The notes under the pieces were generated by a model that was not told where the DNA came from, did no database searches, and saw nothing but the letters and a program-made list of their open reading frames with translations. DNA of 64,000 bases from contig CAJNOL010000022.1 of assembly GCA_905250125.1 (NCBI GenBank), positions 122,842 through 186,841 of the forward strand, written 5' to 3'. Numbering within the stretch: the stretch's first letter is position 1; each line of letters opens with the position of its first letter. A program made the translations under genes and the position numbers. The stretch comes from Rotaria sordida. Lineage: Eukaryota > Rotifera > Eurotatoria > Philodinida > Philodinidae. Positions 22,617 to 35,691 of the stretch are shown here, piece after piece.

Positions 22617-25600
22617 TATATCATTATTCAGCAATACGTCAATCATTCGAACTGAAATTTTTACTCAAGGTGCATTATAAGATGAATAACTGATTGAAAT
22701 AAAACTCGGTTCGAAATATCTTGGTATGCGAAAGTTTACACAGCTGATCATTCTGTGTATGAATCATTTATTTATGGCGCAAAAATGACTGTGAGGCTTT
22801 GAGAAATAGCTTAATTTTGTTATCAAACGATTTGTTGTGCACTTGTATATCAAGTAATCCATGAATAGAGGAAAAGGAAAGACGGTTCGAAAATAGTCCT
22901 AATGTGCCCCTGTTATCTGTATTTTTTTTTCTTTGTTGTCGCGTTATCTTGATCTAATTTGGATCATTAAAACGCAATACAGTAAAAAATTTTCATTTAA
23001 TACGTAAGGAATACATCATAAAACATAAATTATTACGAGAGAATTAAAGGAAAATGTTGATTAAAAAACAAACATTTAAAAATCATCAAGTTTACAGTAT
23101 TAAACAACTTATAGTATGATCAATCACAAAAGAAACTTTAATCTGTAGAATATTTCTAATCAAATAAATTACTTATACAAATTTCTTTACTTCTACTTAA
23201 ATCTGTAGAAATTTCTTTGATTAAAATAAGATTGTTTTACAACGAGAATTTTAACTGTATACTTATTAAAAAAACTTAGCAATTTATAAGAATCTTTTTC
23301 CTGATTTTTTTTGTTAGCTCATAAAAACAAACAAGAAAAGAGAACCATTATATTGCATACGCATGACGAATAAGTATTTTGGCTCGTGTGTGTGACACAC
23401 GTATCAAGCGTGCAAAGTGTGACATTAAGTATACTAAGAATGTACCAAGAGACCTACGAGACTACGTGCTCTTGGTGCTGAACATAAGTTTCAATCAAAA
23501 CTCTCTTCTCGACGATGTTAAATAAGCCAGATAAAATAAACATAGACTTTTTTTACAATTCACAACTAATAACAATGAGTTATATTATAAACTTAACTGT
23601 GTCCGTAAAAAACCGAAAGGAACAATATCGTCAAGATAAGGATAAAAACGTCTAAACTTTACAGAAATGTATGGATAGGAAATCATGGATATTACGGAGG
23701 TTTTCTCATTTGGTAGAAATTTCTTCTTCTTGTTATAGAAGATTTCCTTTTTTTTAGAAATTTGAACATTATCGAGTAAAGCACTAAAGAATAATTATGA
23801 AAATTCAATCTACCATTTGAATTCTTCATAAAGAACGCCATCAGAATCTACATGATACTAGAAAATTTAATATCCCAGTATATTCGTTGTGACTAGCGAT
23901 AATCTGCAGTCAGATCCAAAAAGGCTACGGAAGAACACATTAAACACTTTTTATACGAATATTTTTCTCTAACTAGAAGCATGTTATAATTAGATATCTT
24001 CCATCACTACCGGATACTTTTAATTTGAATCTGAGATATTTTGACCGAAAACTGATGAACGTTCAGACTTTGACTTACTATGAAGTACTTTGTCATTTTT
24101 TGAGATATTAAAATTAAGTTTTTGTATTATCTACATTCGCGTATGCCATCGAGTGTAGGAGAAGTGTGTGATATCTTTCGAGAGTTCCTATTTCTGTACG
24201 ATTCATCCGAATGGAAATGAATTAACATCGACTTGATGTCTACATGACACGGGTATACATATTGAAAATTAATATGTAAGATCTAACTAGGATATTTTTG
24301 GCAATGAATCATATTGTTTCATTAATCGCTTGTTGAGAATTACCTAACTTGAAAGACTCATAGTATGCAGTTCAATTTTAAACTAGAGTAATTTTGTTAA
24401 TGAAATCATCCTAAAAGCCAAATTTGACTTTTTCTATATTAGTATTTTTTTCTGTATCCATCACATATTTAATTCCGACAGATTCTATTTCGTATGTTTA
24501 TATCAAATAGAAAAAAAACGTGTCTTTATTGTTTGTTACTTTTAATTGTTATTCGCTATCACTAAAAACTCAAATATTTAACTTAACATTCATTATAACA
24601 CCATGGAAGTCATTTAAACATAGAATTGAAAAAAACTATGTTCTTTTCTAACTTTTTATTATTATTGCAAAACACCACTTGGATCATCATATTGGATAAT
24701 CTCTGTTTCGACTTCAGCAACGAATCAGTTTCGATTTATGCTTGTGTAAGTAATTAGAATACATAGGTTTCTCTAAGAAATCCTCTGCTTTCTAAATAGA
24801 TTGGAAAAAAAACCGGTTTGCTATTTTCAAATTTTTTCTAGTAATCCATGTCATTCTTTTTGTATACCCACAACTATATCATTATACTTTTAAGAGCTTC
24901 AACAGACATGAAATACTGAGATTAGAAAGAATTCACGAAGTTTTCGTTTCATTTCCTTAAACTACTTAGAAAGTCAACAGAAAAATGGAATCATTTTTTG
25001 AAAAATTTTTCTATTCAACATCAGACAGCATATGAATGATATGAAACATGAATTTCGACTTGTCAATATTATTTAAAAAAATGACTAATCGAAAAATTCT
25101 GTTAATTTTTCCGTGTCGAACCAATAAATCTGGAACAAAATCTTGATAAATGATTAATAAATAATTTAGGATTAGCCTGTTTTAAAAAAAATATTCAATT
25201 ATTCCTTCACTTTCTTGTTCTCAGACATTCAAATATTTTGCAAGAATTATATTCATAAAGATGTAAGAAATAAGATTGTGAAAATCTAAACATATTGAAA
25301 GAGTAGAAAATAAAAAAAGGTTGAGTGAGAAAAGCATTAAAAGTCAAGTTTTGTAAATATATGTCTTTATGATCGAGATGCTATTATTGTTCACGATCAC
25401 TAATAATAGAACACTATCCAAACACATGTGTAGCCTTGCAAATCATTTGAACATATCGTCTCAGTTAATGATCGATTGTTTTAGAGAATTAATATTTCCA
25501 AAAAAATCACTCTTTTTCTTTAGCATTGGTTCTATGGATAGTCTCGTACAGTGCGTTTCTGTTAGATTGTCAAGTGTCTCAAGTCAGGTGATATTGTACT

Positions 25601-27094
25601 CTTCTTTCTTGTTAGTCACGATGTACAATAGAAAGAGTAAAATTATTCGATATAGCACAATGAAGATCGTATTGATGAGATAATCAGTTTAGGACATCAA
25701 GCAACAAATATGCAACATTCTCTCGAATTACTGTCAGCAGAAAATTTTTTTGTCATTGTATATCTTCTGAACTATTGTCGAAAGTACTGATTACCCGGTA
25801 CATAGTTAGAGGTAGAACTATCCAACTCTCTAAAAGTATGAATTCAATATGTACATTATTTTTCATTGAAATCTCCAAAATCTTTCAACATTTGGTTGTG
25901 ACGACGTGAAAAAGAAATTAAACGTTGATAATCAAAGTGATACTAACTGAGATTTTTCGTTGAGATGTATTTCTTAGTGTTCCTAATATCTGGTATTAAG
26001 TCACTTTGACATATTCATAAATTTTATTTAAATAATTATCAAATTAAGTAATGATTCATAGACAAGTGAATAATTCATTCAGTTAAACTACTTAAACTGA
26101 ATTTATAACGAAAATCAAATTAATTATTCCATTTTCAACAAATCGAATTTTTATCCATTAATTTTTGTTGTGTATTTTGCCATTGTCTGAAAATATTTGA
26201 ATTTCAGATATTCAGTTATTGAATTTAACTTTTAAGTTTTAACATATAGAATGTTATTTATAATTTTCATATCCAATCTTTAAAAAACATCATACCTTAC
26301 TTGTACTCGATTTGCGCTCATGCACATCCCATTTAAATTGTATCATATATTAACCATGATTATGACATTTGAAACCATGGAAATATAAAAATAAATGTTA
26401 AATAGTTGGGTAGATAGACGTAGGTAAGTAATTATTTAATGGTTGGCATAAATGACATATCTGACATGCAATAGAATAATGACTTGTGATTACAAATACT
26501 AACTGAATATGAATCAAATAAGTGTTACAAAAAAAAAGATCTGACATGATGAATATAATCAAAGCTTTTTACTTATCAGCATTGTCTATATTATATTCAT
26601 GTACATGAGTAATTGTCAATCATGTGTTCCTACATTTTTGACTTTCATTGGTTTAATACTTTTTTTTTTGTTATTCACTGAGACTCCTTTGTTTTGCTTC
26701 ATTGGTACTTATGTATAAGGACTTTATTCGTAGAATAGCGTCTGTTTTCAATCTTCCTTCGGCATTATTGTGATGTAATGATTGATATGTTCTACGAATA
26801 TATGTGTATAGAATATATGATATTCTTTGTCGATGAAAGGATTAATGGGACGTGATGAGTATAGAATCAGTAGTTAGTCTATCAGACAAGCGAGCAGAAA
26901 AAGAAACAAAAAATAGTTAATAAGTGAACAATGAATACATATTTTTTTATTGTTGTAATAGGCAACAAAAAAAAAAGTGAACAGTTTCTTTTATTTAAAT
27001 AAGTATCATTTTTCTTATAAGAAAGTAAGTAGGAACATTATTTGATCAAACGTAAAAATACTTGTGACTAGATACATTGACATAAAAAAAATTT
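22617..27094. other. Intergenic, no convincing gene
   Basis: About 4.5 kb of AT-rich DNA before the glycosyltransferase gene. The longest open frame (25369-25683 plus) has no recognisable domain or flanking splice signals. I see no clear transposon ends here. Confidence 0.5.
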
Positions 27095-28273
27095 TTGACA
27101 TCAAAGGAATTATTATATCATATGAAAATATTTTTAAAAAACTTTTCTTTTTTTAGACGCATTCATACGGTTAATAAAAACATCTTAAAATTATTTATAA
27201 TTTTTTCAATTTTTATTTTTTCATCGAAAATTATATTTTATTTCATGTACTTGAAAACATTTTTACATTATTTTCTAATCTTTATACGTTCAACACATGC
27301 GCGTTCATTTTTATGGATGTTTCTTTTTATTCTTCTTATGTTTATCTTTCGGTATAATATTTTAACAATATTCTATATTGTTAAAACATATCTAACCTGG
27401 TATCGATTTTCATCTGGAGTAATCAATTTTAAAGATAATTTTGATTCAACAATGTCTAGTTATCCATTAAATCAAACATCAGCTATGCCAAATTATACAA
27501 ATGTAATACCAGCTATATTACACCATATTTTTATTGGTAATAATGATTTAAATAAACATCCAACATGGTTAGCTGCACGAGAAGCTTGTTTAAAATGGCA
27601 TCCAAATTATGAATATAAATTTTGGAATGATACATTAGCTGAAAAACTTATTCGAGAAGAATATCCATGGTTTTTAAAAATATGGAAAAATTATTGGTAT
27701 CCAATACAACGTGCTGATAGTTTACGTTATATTGTTCTTTATCATTATGGAGGAATTTTTCTTGATATGGATCTTCATTGTCGTCGTTCATTAGGACCAC
27801 TTCGTCGTTTTGAATTTATTTCACCAGCTGCTTACCCTGTTGGAATATCAAATGGTTTTCTTATGGCTTCAATTCGTCATCCATTTATGAAAGTTCTTGT
27901 TGATCAATTACCATTATTTAATCGTAATTTTATTTTTCCTTATGCAACAGTTATGTTTTCAACTGGATGTATGTATATATCAGCACAATATTTACTTTAT
28001 AATGATCAATGTCATTTAAAACTATTAGATTATAAACAACATCGTTTAAGTGGCCAAATATCAACACCATTATTTCATCATTATGGTAGTAGTAGTTGGC
28101 ATTCTAATGATGCATCATTTATTAAAATAGCAGATAATATTATAAAAAAATTATTTTATCATAAAGAAATAATTTTATTTATTTTCTTTATATTTATTAT
28201 TTTTACATTTTATTTATTTTATCGAAGAAGAACAATAAAAAAAAAACAAAAAGAAGACATTTTATTATTTTAA
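27095..28273 (+). CDS. GT32-type membrane glycosyltransferase (OCH1 / IPC mannosyltransferase-like), up to 392 aa
   Basis: Single exon. The N-terminal part holds hydrophobic segments (about residues 30-55 and 70-95), then a catalytic domain opening with AILHHIFIGNND and WLAAREACLKWHPNYEYKFWND. The DxD nucleotide-sugar/metal motif lies in GGIFLDMDLHC (D224, D226), preceded by RADSLRYIVLYHYGG, which is diagnostic of family GT32. A second membrane segment near residues 350-375 is followed by a Lys/Arg tail. Fungal relatives (SUR1/CSH1, OCH1) transfer mannose in the secretory pathway; the sugar and acceptor here are unknown. Start is uncertain: ATG at 27095 or 27122, or, if the acceptor-like CTTTTTTTAG ending at 27156 is used, Met-51 at 27245. 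It lies 147 bp before a PIG-L-like gene on the same strand. GT32 genes are common in fungi, protists and bacteria. Confidence 0.85.
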   Translation: MTSKELLYHMKIFLKNFSFFRRIHTVNKNILKLFIIFSIFIFSSKIIFYFMYLKTFLHYFLIFIRSTHARSFLWMFLFILLMFIFRYNILTIFYIVKTYLTWYRFSSGVINFKDNFDSTMSSYPLNQTSAMPNYTNVIPAILHHIFIGNNDLNKHPTWLAAREACLKWHPNYEYKFWNDTLAEKLIREEYPWFLKIWKNYWYPIQRADSLRYIVLYHYGGIFLDMDLHCRRSLGPLRRFEFISPAAYPVGISNGFLMASIRHPFMKVLVDQLPLFNRNFIFPYATVMFSTGCMYISAQYLLYNDQCHLKLLDYKQHRLSGQISTPLFHHYGSSSWHSNDASFIKIADNIIKKLFYHKEIILFIFFIFIIFTFYLFYRRRTIKKKQKEDILLF

Positions 28274-28410
28274 AAGCACTATTTTATATTGTATAACGAA
28301 AATTTAATCCATCCAGTCTTTTATTATTTTATTTTGTTGCTAAAACTTTCAATTTTAGATAAAAAAGAACAGGTAAATAAAAAATAAACGCTTCTCTTTT
28401 TGTTTTTTGT

Positions 28411-28420
28411 AGATTAAACA
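28411..28420 (+). promoter_or_regulatory. Candidate 3' splice acceptor directly upstream of the PIG-L-like ATG
   Basis: A long pyrimidine tract ending TTTTTTGTAG (AG at 28411-28412) is followed by ATTAAACA and the start codon. Upstream there is no space for a separate promoter region beyond 147 bp from the preceding stop. It fits either spliced-leader addition or a short untranslated cis intron. Confidence 0.45.
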
Positions 28421-29437
28421 ATGAATATATTAAGAGAATGTTTAAAAAAATTTTGGTATAACGAACAAAAATATTGTAATCATCCATTAGATAAAACCGA
28501 TGAAGTATTACTTCTCGATACTTCTGTATATAAAAGTATCTATCGTTTATCAAACAATCGATCTTTTATTCGATTGTATCATTGCATATGTATGCATAAA
28601 TTACTATTTATCATGATAGTTTTTGTTTATATACCTATTATACTTTATATGTTTTTACTTATTTTATCGAACAGTCAAGCATTTATTCCAATACAATTTC
28701 AACAAAATCATTATCGTCTTCTTTTAGTTGTTGCTCATCCCGATGATGAATGTTTATTTTTTTCACCAACATTACATGTTTTACAAAAACAATATCATGT
28801 TAATTTAAGTTTATTAGTTTTTTCACGTGGAAATCATATCGGTTTAGGTCATATACGTGCTATGGAATTATATGATTCATGTAAAGCATTAAATATTTCA
28901 AAAGAACGTTGTATATCATTAGATTTACCTAATATACAAGATAATCCAAACGTTTGGTGGTCTGAAAAACAATTAATTCCTATGATAAATGAATATATTA
29001 ATAAATGGTCTATTGATATACTTGTTTCTTTTGATAATAAAGGTATATCAGGTCATATTAACCATCGAGCAGTAGCTTTTGCAGTTCGTACATTAACAAA
29101 AACAAATAATAATACAACAATTAAAATGTCATATGAATTAAAATCTGTATCTATTCTTCGTAAATATTCATTATTATTTGATTTCTATTTAATATTTATA
29201 TCATTTATTCCACGTTTTTTACGTTCATTATTATCATATGTAATTCCATTTAATTTAATATCATCACCAGATTTATCATGTATACTTCTTATTAACACAC
29301 CTAATGATTATATGATATCTCGAAATGCTTTTGCAAGTCATAAAAGTCAATATAGTTGGGATAGATATATATATTTAATTGCAAGTCGCTATATGTTTGT
29401 AAATGAATTAATCTATATCGATAAAAAATTTTCATAA
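28421..29437 (+). CDS. PIGL: PIG-L-like N-acetylglucosaminyl-phosphatidylinositol de-N-acetylase, 338 aa
   Basis: Single exon. A membrane segment (about residues 65-90, LLFIMIVFVYIPIIL) is followed by the LmbE/PIG-L catalytic domain. VVAHPDDECLFFSPT carries the zinc-binding AHPDDE motif (105-110), and SGHINHRAV carries the second His motif (GHxNH, 211-215). PIG-L removes acetate from GlcNAc-PI, the second step of GPI-anchor synthesis, on the cytosolic face of the ER. Human PIGL is about 250 aa; here the N-terminal extension before the membrane segment is longer, and the C-terminus has an extra hydrophobic stretch (about 245-275). A pyrimidine-rich TTTTTTGTAG acceptor ends 8 bp before the ATG, and AATAAA motifs sit just before it (28370-28390). 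This could mean a trans-spliced downstream operon gene or a 5' UTR intron. Other LmbE-fold deacetylases cannot be excluded. Confidence 0.85.
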   Translation: MNILRECLKKFWYNEQKYCNHPLDKTDEVLLLDTSVYKSIYRLSNNRSFIRLYHCICMHKLLFIMIVFVYIPIILYMFLLILSNSQAFIPIQFQQNHYRLLLVVAHPDDECLFFSPTLHVLQKQYHVNLSLLVFSRGNHIGLGHIRAMELYDSCKALNISKERCISLDLPNIQDNPNVWWSEKQLIPMINEYINKWSIDILVSFDNKGISGHINHRAVAFAVRTLTKTNNNTTIKMSYELKSVSILRKYSLLFDFYLIFISFIPRFLRSLLSYVIPFNLISSPDLSCILLINTPNDYMISRNAFASHKSQYSWDRYIYLIASRYMFVNELIYIDKKFS

Positions 29438-29544
29438 GAAATAATAATTTTTTGTTTTTCTTTATAATGAAAAAAAAAAAAGAAAACTTTATAACCTAAC
29501 AAAAAATTTTTCTCATTGACAAAAAAAAAATCTTTTATAATTCA

Positions 29545-31265
29545 TTAATCACAATGTCCGACTGGATAATGTAAAAGTACGCCATCTCGTAATAATGTTT
29601 CTTGTATGCGACTAATATTAACTGTTTGTACATCAATATTACCATTTAATATTGAATAAGCAGCTGCATATCCAGCAGCACCACCTAACAACATAAAATG
29701 TGGTTCAACTCGAGTAGCTGCATAAGCAACATGAGATGCTGCATGACATACAGGTACAAGTAAATTTGTAACTTCATTTCTTTTTGGTAGTAATATCGAA
29801 TATGGTATTTCAAAAGCTGGTCCACTTTTAGAACCATTTATATGTGCAATTGATTTAAACATTGCTCCTTCATTATTAACATAAGATTCATTGACTGTTC
29901 GTGTAACAACATGTATATCATGAACCCAACTACCTAATGCTATTGTATCATTACGACATAAACCACTTACAACATGATTTTGTGTAAAAACATTTTCATT
30001 GATTAAACGAAGTCCTTCACGAACATACAATTGTGGTGGTATATGTTTATTTTCTGGCCATTGATCATTACATAAACAATATTTTTGTAATGAATTTCGT
30101 GTCACTTCCGGAACAAATGGAGAAGTAAGAATATACCAAATCATACCAAGTACATAGTCGGAGACAATTTCTGCAATATGAAGACGATCTTGAGTTGTAC
30201 CATTAACATAATTTCGATTTAAATTAATTGCATCACTTGTAAAAGCACTTCCAAAACTATCACACATATCAAATTTATCACCAGATGGATAACCTCGATA
30301 AATCAATACATCAACAAGTTTATCAAATGGAGGTCCTGTTGGATATTTTCCTGAAGTCATTAATGAATCTATATATCGTTGTAAAATAACAAAATTATTT
30401 GGATCATAATTTTTGGGTTTAACAAATGGTGCTTGCTTTTTTTGGTTTGGTGTTATACATAAACGATATGAATATCCCATCATATTCAAATCAGCAGAAC
30501 CTACTTGACCTAATTTATCAGGTGAGATGTATGGAGCTAATGTTCCATTGTCTAATGTAGCATTAACAGGATAATTAGGTATGAAATTAGCAAATGTTGT
30601 ATAAGGTTGTACACCAGCATATGATTCATTATATTGATTACGTGATTCTCTACCCCATGTATAAGAAGCACCTGAATATCGAACAAGATCACCTTCATAA
30701 CTAGCATCAATCCATACAGATGCTTTCCATGTACGTCGATCATCAAATGTAGTTACTTGAACAATACGTGTACTATTCATTTGTATGCTTTTATCAATCA
30801 ATCGTCCTGTTCCAGTGATTAATTGAATATTTGGATACATAGAAAGTAAATCAAGAAAACTTTGTCGGCTTACATTCATATCAGGTTGATAAATAGGATT
30901 CGTTACATTTTTATAATATTTATAATTATTATTCACCCAGTCTTGTGCAACAGAACCCACAACTACACTTAATCAAATGAAAATAAATTAAAACATTAAC
31001 AAAAAAAAAAGATCTCAATGATTAAATTACTAGTGATTTCTAAGCCAAGATCTCGTAAACCAATTCCACCAGCTGTTGACATGCCGCCTATATACGATGT
31101 TGGTTCAATAATAACAATTGAAAAGGAAGATGATATTCGAGCTGCTGTTATTGCTGCAGCAATACCACCAGGTGTAGCACCATAAACCACAATATCATAT
31201 GCGGTACTAACGGAACAGATGACAAATACTAATATTGTAATAGAATATAAATTTGATGGCAACAT
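29545..31265 (-). CDS. FAD-dependent oxidoreductase (FAD_oxidored type), probably secreted, 550 aa
   Basis: Exon 1 is 31031-31265 and exon 2 is 29545-30962, joined ACTA^TTGTGGG; the sum is 1653 nt. The start at 31265 gives a clean signal peptide (MLPSNLYSITILVFVIC, cleavage near SVSTA-YD); an upstream in-frame ATG at 31310 would add 15 residues. The mature N-terminus YDIVVYGATPGGIAAA is a Rossmann dinucleotide-binding loop (GATPGG, residues 29-34). VWIDASYEGDLVRYSGASY is the second FAD signature seen in this family. The C-terminal NLLVPVCHAASHVAYAATR and LLGGAAGYAAA complete the flavin site. Several N-glycosylation sequons (NVT, NST, NGT) agree with secretion. Substrate unknown; many relatives are bacterial or fungal, so horizontal origin is plausible. 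It is convergent with the PIG-L-like gene (107 bp between stops). The acceptor-like TTGATAG before ATG 31265 may mark a 5' intron. Confidence 0.85.
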
Positions 31266-31310
31266 TATTACTATCAAGTTTGTAGTGCAAATAAAAGAAA
31301 TAACAAACAC

Positions 31311-34300
31311 TTGTGTGAAGACATTCTTTTATCTTTCATATCTCTTCTACTAACTATTAGTGGAGACTATCAATAGAAAAAAACAAACGTATGAGATGCT
31401 GATAGGTTGTGTTGTTATATTGAACTAAAACATTTCTTTTCGATATCGAAATTTAAATACAATAAATTTTTAGTACATTGATTTATTTTTTTCATATTGA
31501 GCACCATTTCTTCAATATGATGTTTGATAAACAAACAAATGCATGTAAAAAGAACCTATACATCTGTTATTTAGATTAAAGATCATGAAAAAGATAGATG
31601 AATTAACTCTTGAAATATTTTAATCGTATATATCTTTTTTATGATCTGAAGTATCCAAAAGACACCAAATTAAAACATCATCTAAAGCTATGTGAAATCT
31701 AGAAATTCTGCAAAATTGATGTTGAAATATAAGAAACTAAATTGAACTCTCCATTGTTAGTTTTGTATTATACACTGTTAAATACGATTTTTTTACTAGT
31801 TTCATCTCACTTCAATTACACTTTCGTTTTTTTGAAGAAAATAAATATCATAAGTTTTTACATTCGTTGAGAACTAATTTATCTCTTTTAACTTATCGTA
31901 ATATTTTTAAGGAATGGGCAAATATGTATATATAAGATTTTCATTGCGGAACAAAATAATTTAATCGTATCAAGACAACCATAAATTATACAGTCAAATG
32001 TACCATAAATAAAACTAAGTTTAATTAAAATTATTATTAATTTTAATTCATTGTATTGATTAGTAGATATGAAGAAACCATTACAAGAATCAATACATTT
32101 ATATAAACCACCATAGAACAATCAAAAATAAATCTACATTTAAAGTTTACTGTTGTATTTCATTTAATGAATAACTTTTAGAATGAATATTTGTTCATAC
32201 TGAATATAATTATATGTAAACGAGAAAAAATAAAAGAATTATTTGATTTCAATAACGTTAGTGATGATCATGGCAATCTTAATCATCAACATATGAGATA
32301 CGAAAGACTAGTAAAAATCAATAAAATAAAAGTATTATACTCAGCTTTATATACATACATCGGTATATTCCATAATGACAATAAGATAAAGCTTATGAAC
32401 AATTATTCTATGTCTAGCATTGAGTTCCAATGAGAATCATTCAGTTTATAATGATCATAAATTGTACGTGTATCATTGATAAATGTTTTACTCATTTAAT
32501 TAATTAAAAGATTAATATAATAATTTCAATAGAAATATAAATCTTTCTAAAAAGAAAACGCCCTACGGTTAACGCTACATATGTTATGATTATAAATATG
32601 CATTTACTCTATATCTGTCAGTGCGTGGGATATGTCACTCATGCATAATCATTGTATCATGTCGATCACTTTGCACATAATAATTTTGCGTTCGTACATA
32701 GTTTTATTTTCCTCTTTTTTTTCTTTTCTCTATGATGATTATTCTGACCCATTTTCAATTGTAACTTTTACTGTTTGATATTATATCGTTGCAAAAGAAT
32801 GAATGTATCGAACATGTTGACTTTTGCTTCTTTTATTAGTCATATTTTACTGCTTCATACTAAAAAGAAGTTACATTTAATGTATGTCTTTTTTATCTGT
32901 CTTTCAATCAAATATTTTTCAAGATAAAAAGTTCCTACGGCTATAAATAGGGTCAACATATCATCAAGTAATAGGTCATTTGTATTTGATCAAATACTAT
33001 TAGTATTCTGTTCGAAAGTGGTGTAGCTAAAAACAAGTTGTAAGAGGAGAGGAGAAGTCTCATATCTGGCCATGTCTGTAGAGGAAATGGAGGTTAGGAT
33101 CATACGGGAACGACTTTTCTCGCTTCCATAATGCTTTCAAAATTCCTATTACGATTTCATTCTTCATGCTTGAAAAAGACTACCATTATCAGACATTAAC
33201 TTCTATCAATGTCGCACTTTCTGCAACATGAGATGACCTTAAATTAAAGATAAAATTATAATTTGAGGTATATAGGAAAATTATTTCTTTCATCAATTAG
33301 ACAATTGAAAAGAGAAAAAAAAATACTAGTACATCGATAATATCGATGAAATAACGAAAAACATTCAAGAGGAGAAGATAATAATCATGTTATATTACGA
33401 GTTAATTTAAATAACAGTCCTTTCGAAGTTTATAGAGAGACCTGTAGCCCTGGTCTGATTGAGTCATTCATTGATATAAATTATCTTTGGACCAAAAATA
33501 ATTAGAAAACATAAAGTTTAGACATACTAAGTAAGATTAGTAACTAAAAGCTTTTAAAAATAGATTATCTCAAGATCTATTTTCATCTTGTTTACAGAGA
33601 ATATCAGTTTTTGTTTTCATATACAAAGTTTTCTCTTTCCTTAGAAAAAAACTACATTCTATAATTCTTTCATTATAAACATTACTTCACGTCAACATTA
33701 TATAAACCGACTTAATCTGATGAGAGAACGTTCTCAGGTATATTCTTGAGACTTCAACAAAAACTATATAGTCTCGTAAAGTCGAGTGTTATAATCTGAA
33801 ATTTGAACAGATTAATAGCTTACATTGCTTCGATAAAAAGGTTACAATGAAAATCTTTTTTGACTTTCGCCCTGAGGGTACCAGGGATGAGTTTTTCGAC
33901 GAAAAAAAGTTCTCAAAAAAAAATTGAAACACTCATAAATCAACTCAGCTTGCGGTGCTGATTCCAAATATGTTATCAGCTTTAACGCAAATCCTATTTT
34001 TTTCTAACTGCAATCCGCTGAATACTAATCAAACACATACAAAATCATGTCTCGAGAATAGTTTGCTAGGGACTTCTTAAGTGAACAGTGTTTTCGGAGT
34101 TTGTACCTTTTCAAAAGCGCTATCAATTGGTATATAAAGATTTATATGAATCAAATGATGTGAGTCTTCGACGGTCAACAAGACAACAACCAGAACCGCA
34201 TTTTTAGCTAATCTATCACTGATTACCCACGAAGTGACGAATAAAATACACCGATAAAGAATGAGAATGCATAAGGAGATCAAATCAATCCATTCTTGAA

Positions 34301-35650
34301 TTGCTAAAATTCCTACATATTTCGACGCAGAATTTTACACTAAATTGTTTGGTAGTTGTTTCAAATTGATTTGATAATATCTAGGAGCAATAATAACCCG
34401 AAATACTACTCTTAACTAATCATCATTGAAATCGTGGGGATATCTTGCTGATATCTTTGCACAGCGACATCAATTTCATTTTGAAATAGTCTCATCGAAT
34501 AAAGTACATCTCTGATACCTCTCAGGATCTAGTCAAACAATGTTCTAACTGTAACTATTGTATTCAAGTAGTCTCAGTCGTTAATCTTTTTAGATTTGAG
34601 ATCATACCTCTTGACTTGACAAATCTATATAGTTTTTGTTGAAATCACAGGAACATATCCGGTGATCTTTCCTCATGAGATAATATCAATTGTAGTCATT
34701 AATTTTTAAAACATACTTCGAAGTATAATCTCTTTATTTAAATTTTTCTTATTCATAAATCGTTCATAATATAAACTCTTCGTTGTATGCAGGTTTTTTT
34801 TTTCATTCCACCAGATAACATTTGAGGACAAAAAAGAAAAGAAAAGAAAACGGAAAGCTAAAGAAGAAACAAACATGAAAAATAGTACATTAAATTAAAA
34901 GAAAGAAAGAAAAAAAACCGAATATCATAAATTATAAAAGAAGATGTAAGTTTATCTCAACTTTTTCATCTTTAAGTATAAATTAATTGTACTCAAAATA
35001 GACAAAGTATTCAATAAACTTGAAGTGAAAAGTAAAAAGAGAAAGAATGAAAGAATGACAATCTACGCCACTCCATGATATAAACCATTGCTGCCCCCCC
35101 CCCCCCCCCATCTACATGACATTTACACGTATTATATACATATAACAAGATATTTTAAATACAATTTCACAAGTAGCGCAGAAAAAAAGAAGAACAAATC
35201 ACTTTCTAATTAGAAAAAAAAACTAGTTATGGTGAAAATGCACAAGACGTCACTGTTTAAGACACATTTTGGTTGATGAATATAATTATAGAATAAATTT
35301 CTAATGGAAAAAGTCATGCATGAAAATATAACATCCATAACTATTATTGTTTAATAAGATTGTTGTATTTTAAGTATGAGGATTGTTGGCAGCATCCTAA
35401 AAAAGTATCAATTTTTTAGAATAAATATCTATCGACAAGAAAAATACAATGAGTAAATATAAAATAAATTCTCATGCTGCAAGCAAGAAAAGAAAGAATA
35501 TTCAAAAAATCACTGCATTTCTATGGTATTAGTTATTTGAGACGAAGACTGAAAGAGAAAAAGCAAAAAAAAAAACAAAGCTTCTTGTTACCAAATTGAT
35601 GATTGCCTACAAACGATGGTGATGTTAGATATACAATTAACCTTTGTTTT
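31311..35650. other. Intergenic, no convincing gene
   Basis: About 4.3 kb of AT-rich DNA between the oxidoreductase and HIP1. Short open frames show no recognisable domain. A 16-base C run lies at 35094-35109. Confidence 0.5.
35094..35109. repeat. Poly-C tract (16 C)
   Basis: An isolated homopolymer in AT-rich DNA. Length is prone to sequencing error. Confidence 0.85.
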
Positions 35651-35663
35651 TTTATTTTTTATT
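35651..35663 (-). terminator. Candidate polyadenylation signals of the HIP1 gene
   Basis: Two overlapping AATAAA motifs on the minus strand, about 30-40 bp past the HIP1 stop. Confidence 0.55.
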
Positions 35664-35691
35664 TTTTGTTATTTCTCTATAAAATTAAAGA

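Noticed and set aside
25369..25683. Open frame of 104 codons on the plus strand
   Set aside because: No recognisable domain, no splice context, and length expected by chance in a long intergenic region.
35094..35109. Poly-C run as a possible telomere or tail
   Set aside because: A pure homopolymer without the G/T pattern of the other tracts; treated as a simple repeat.
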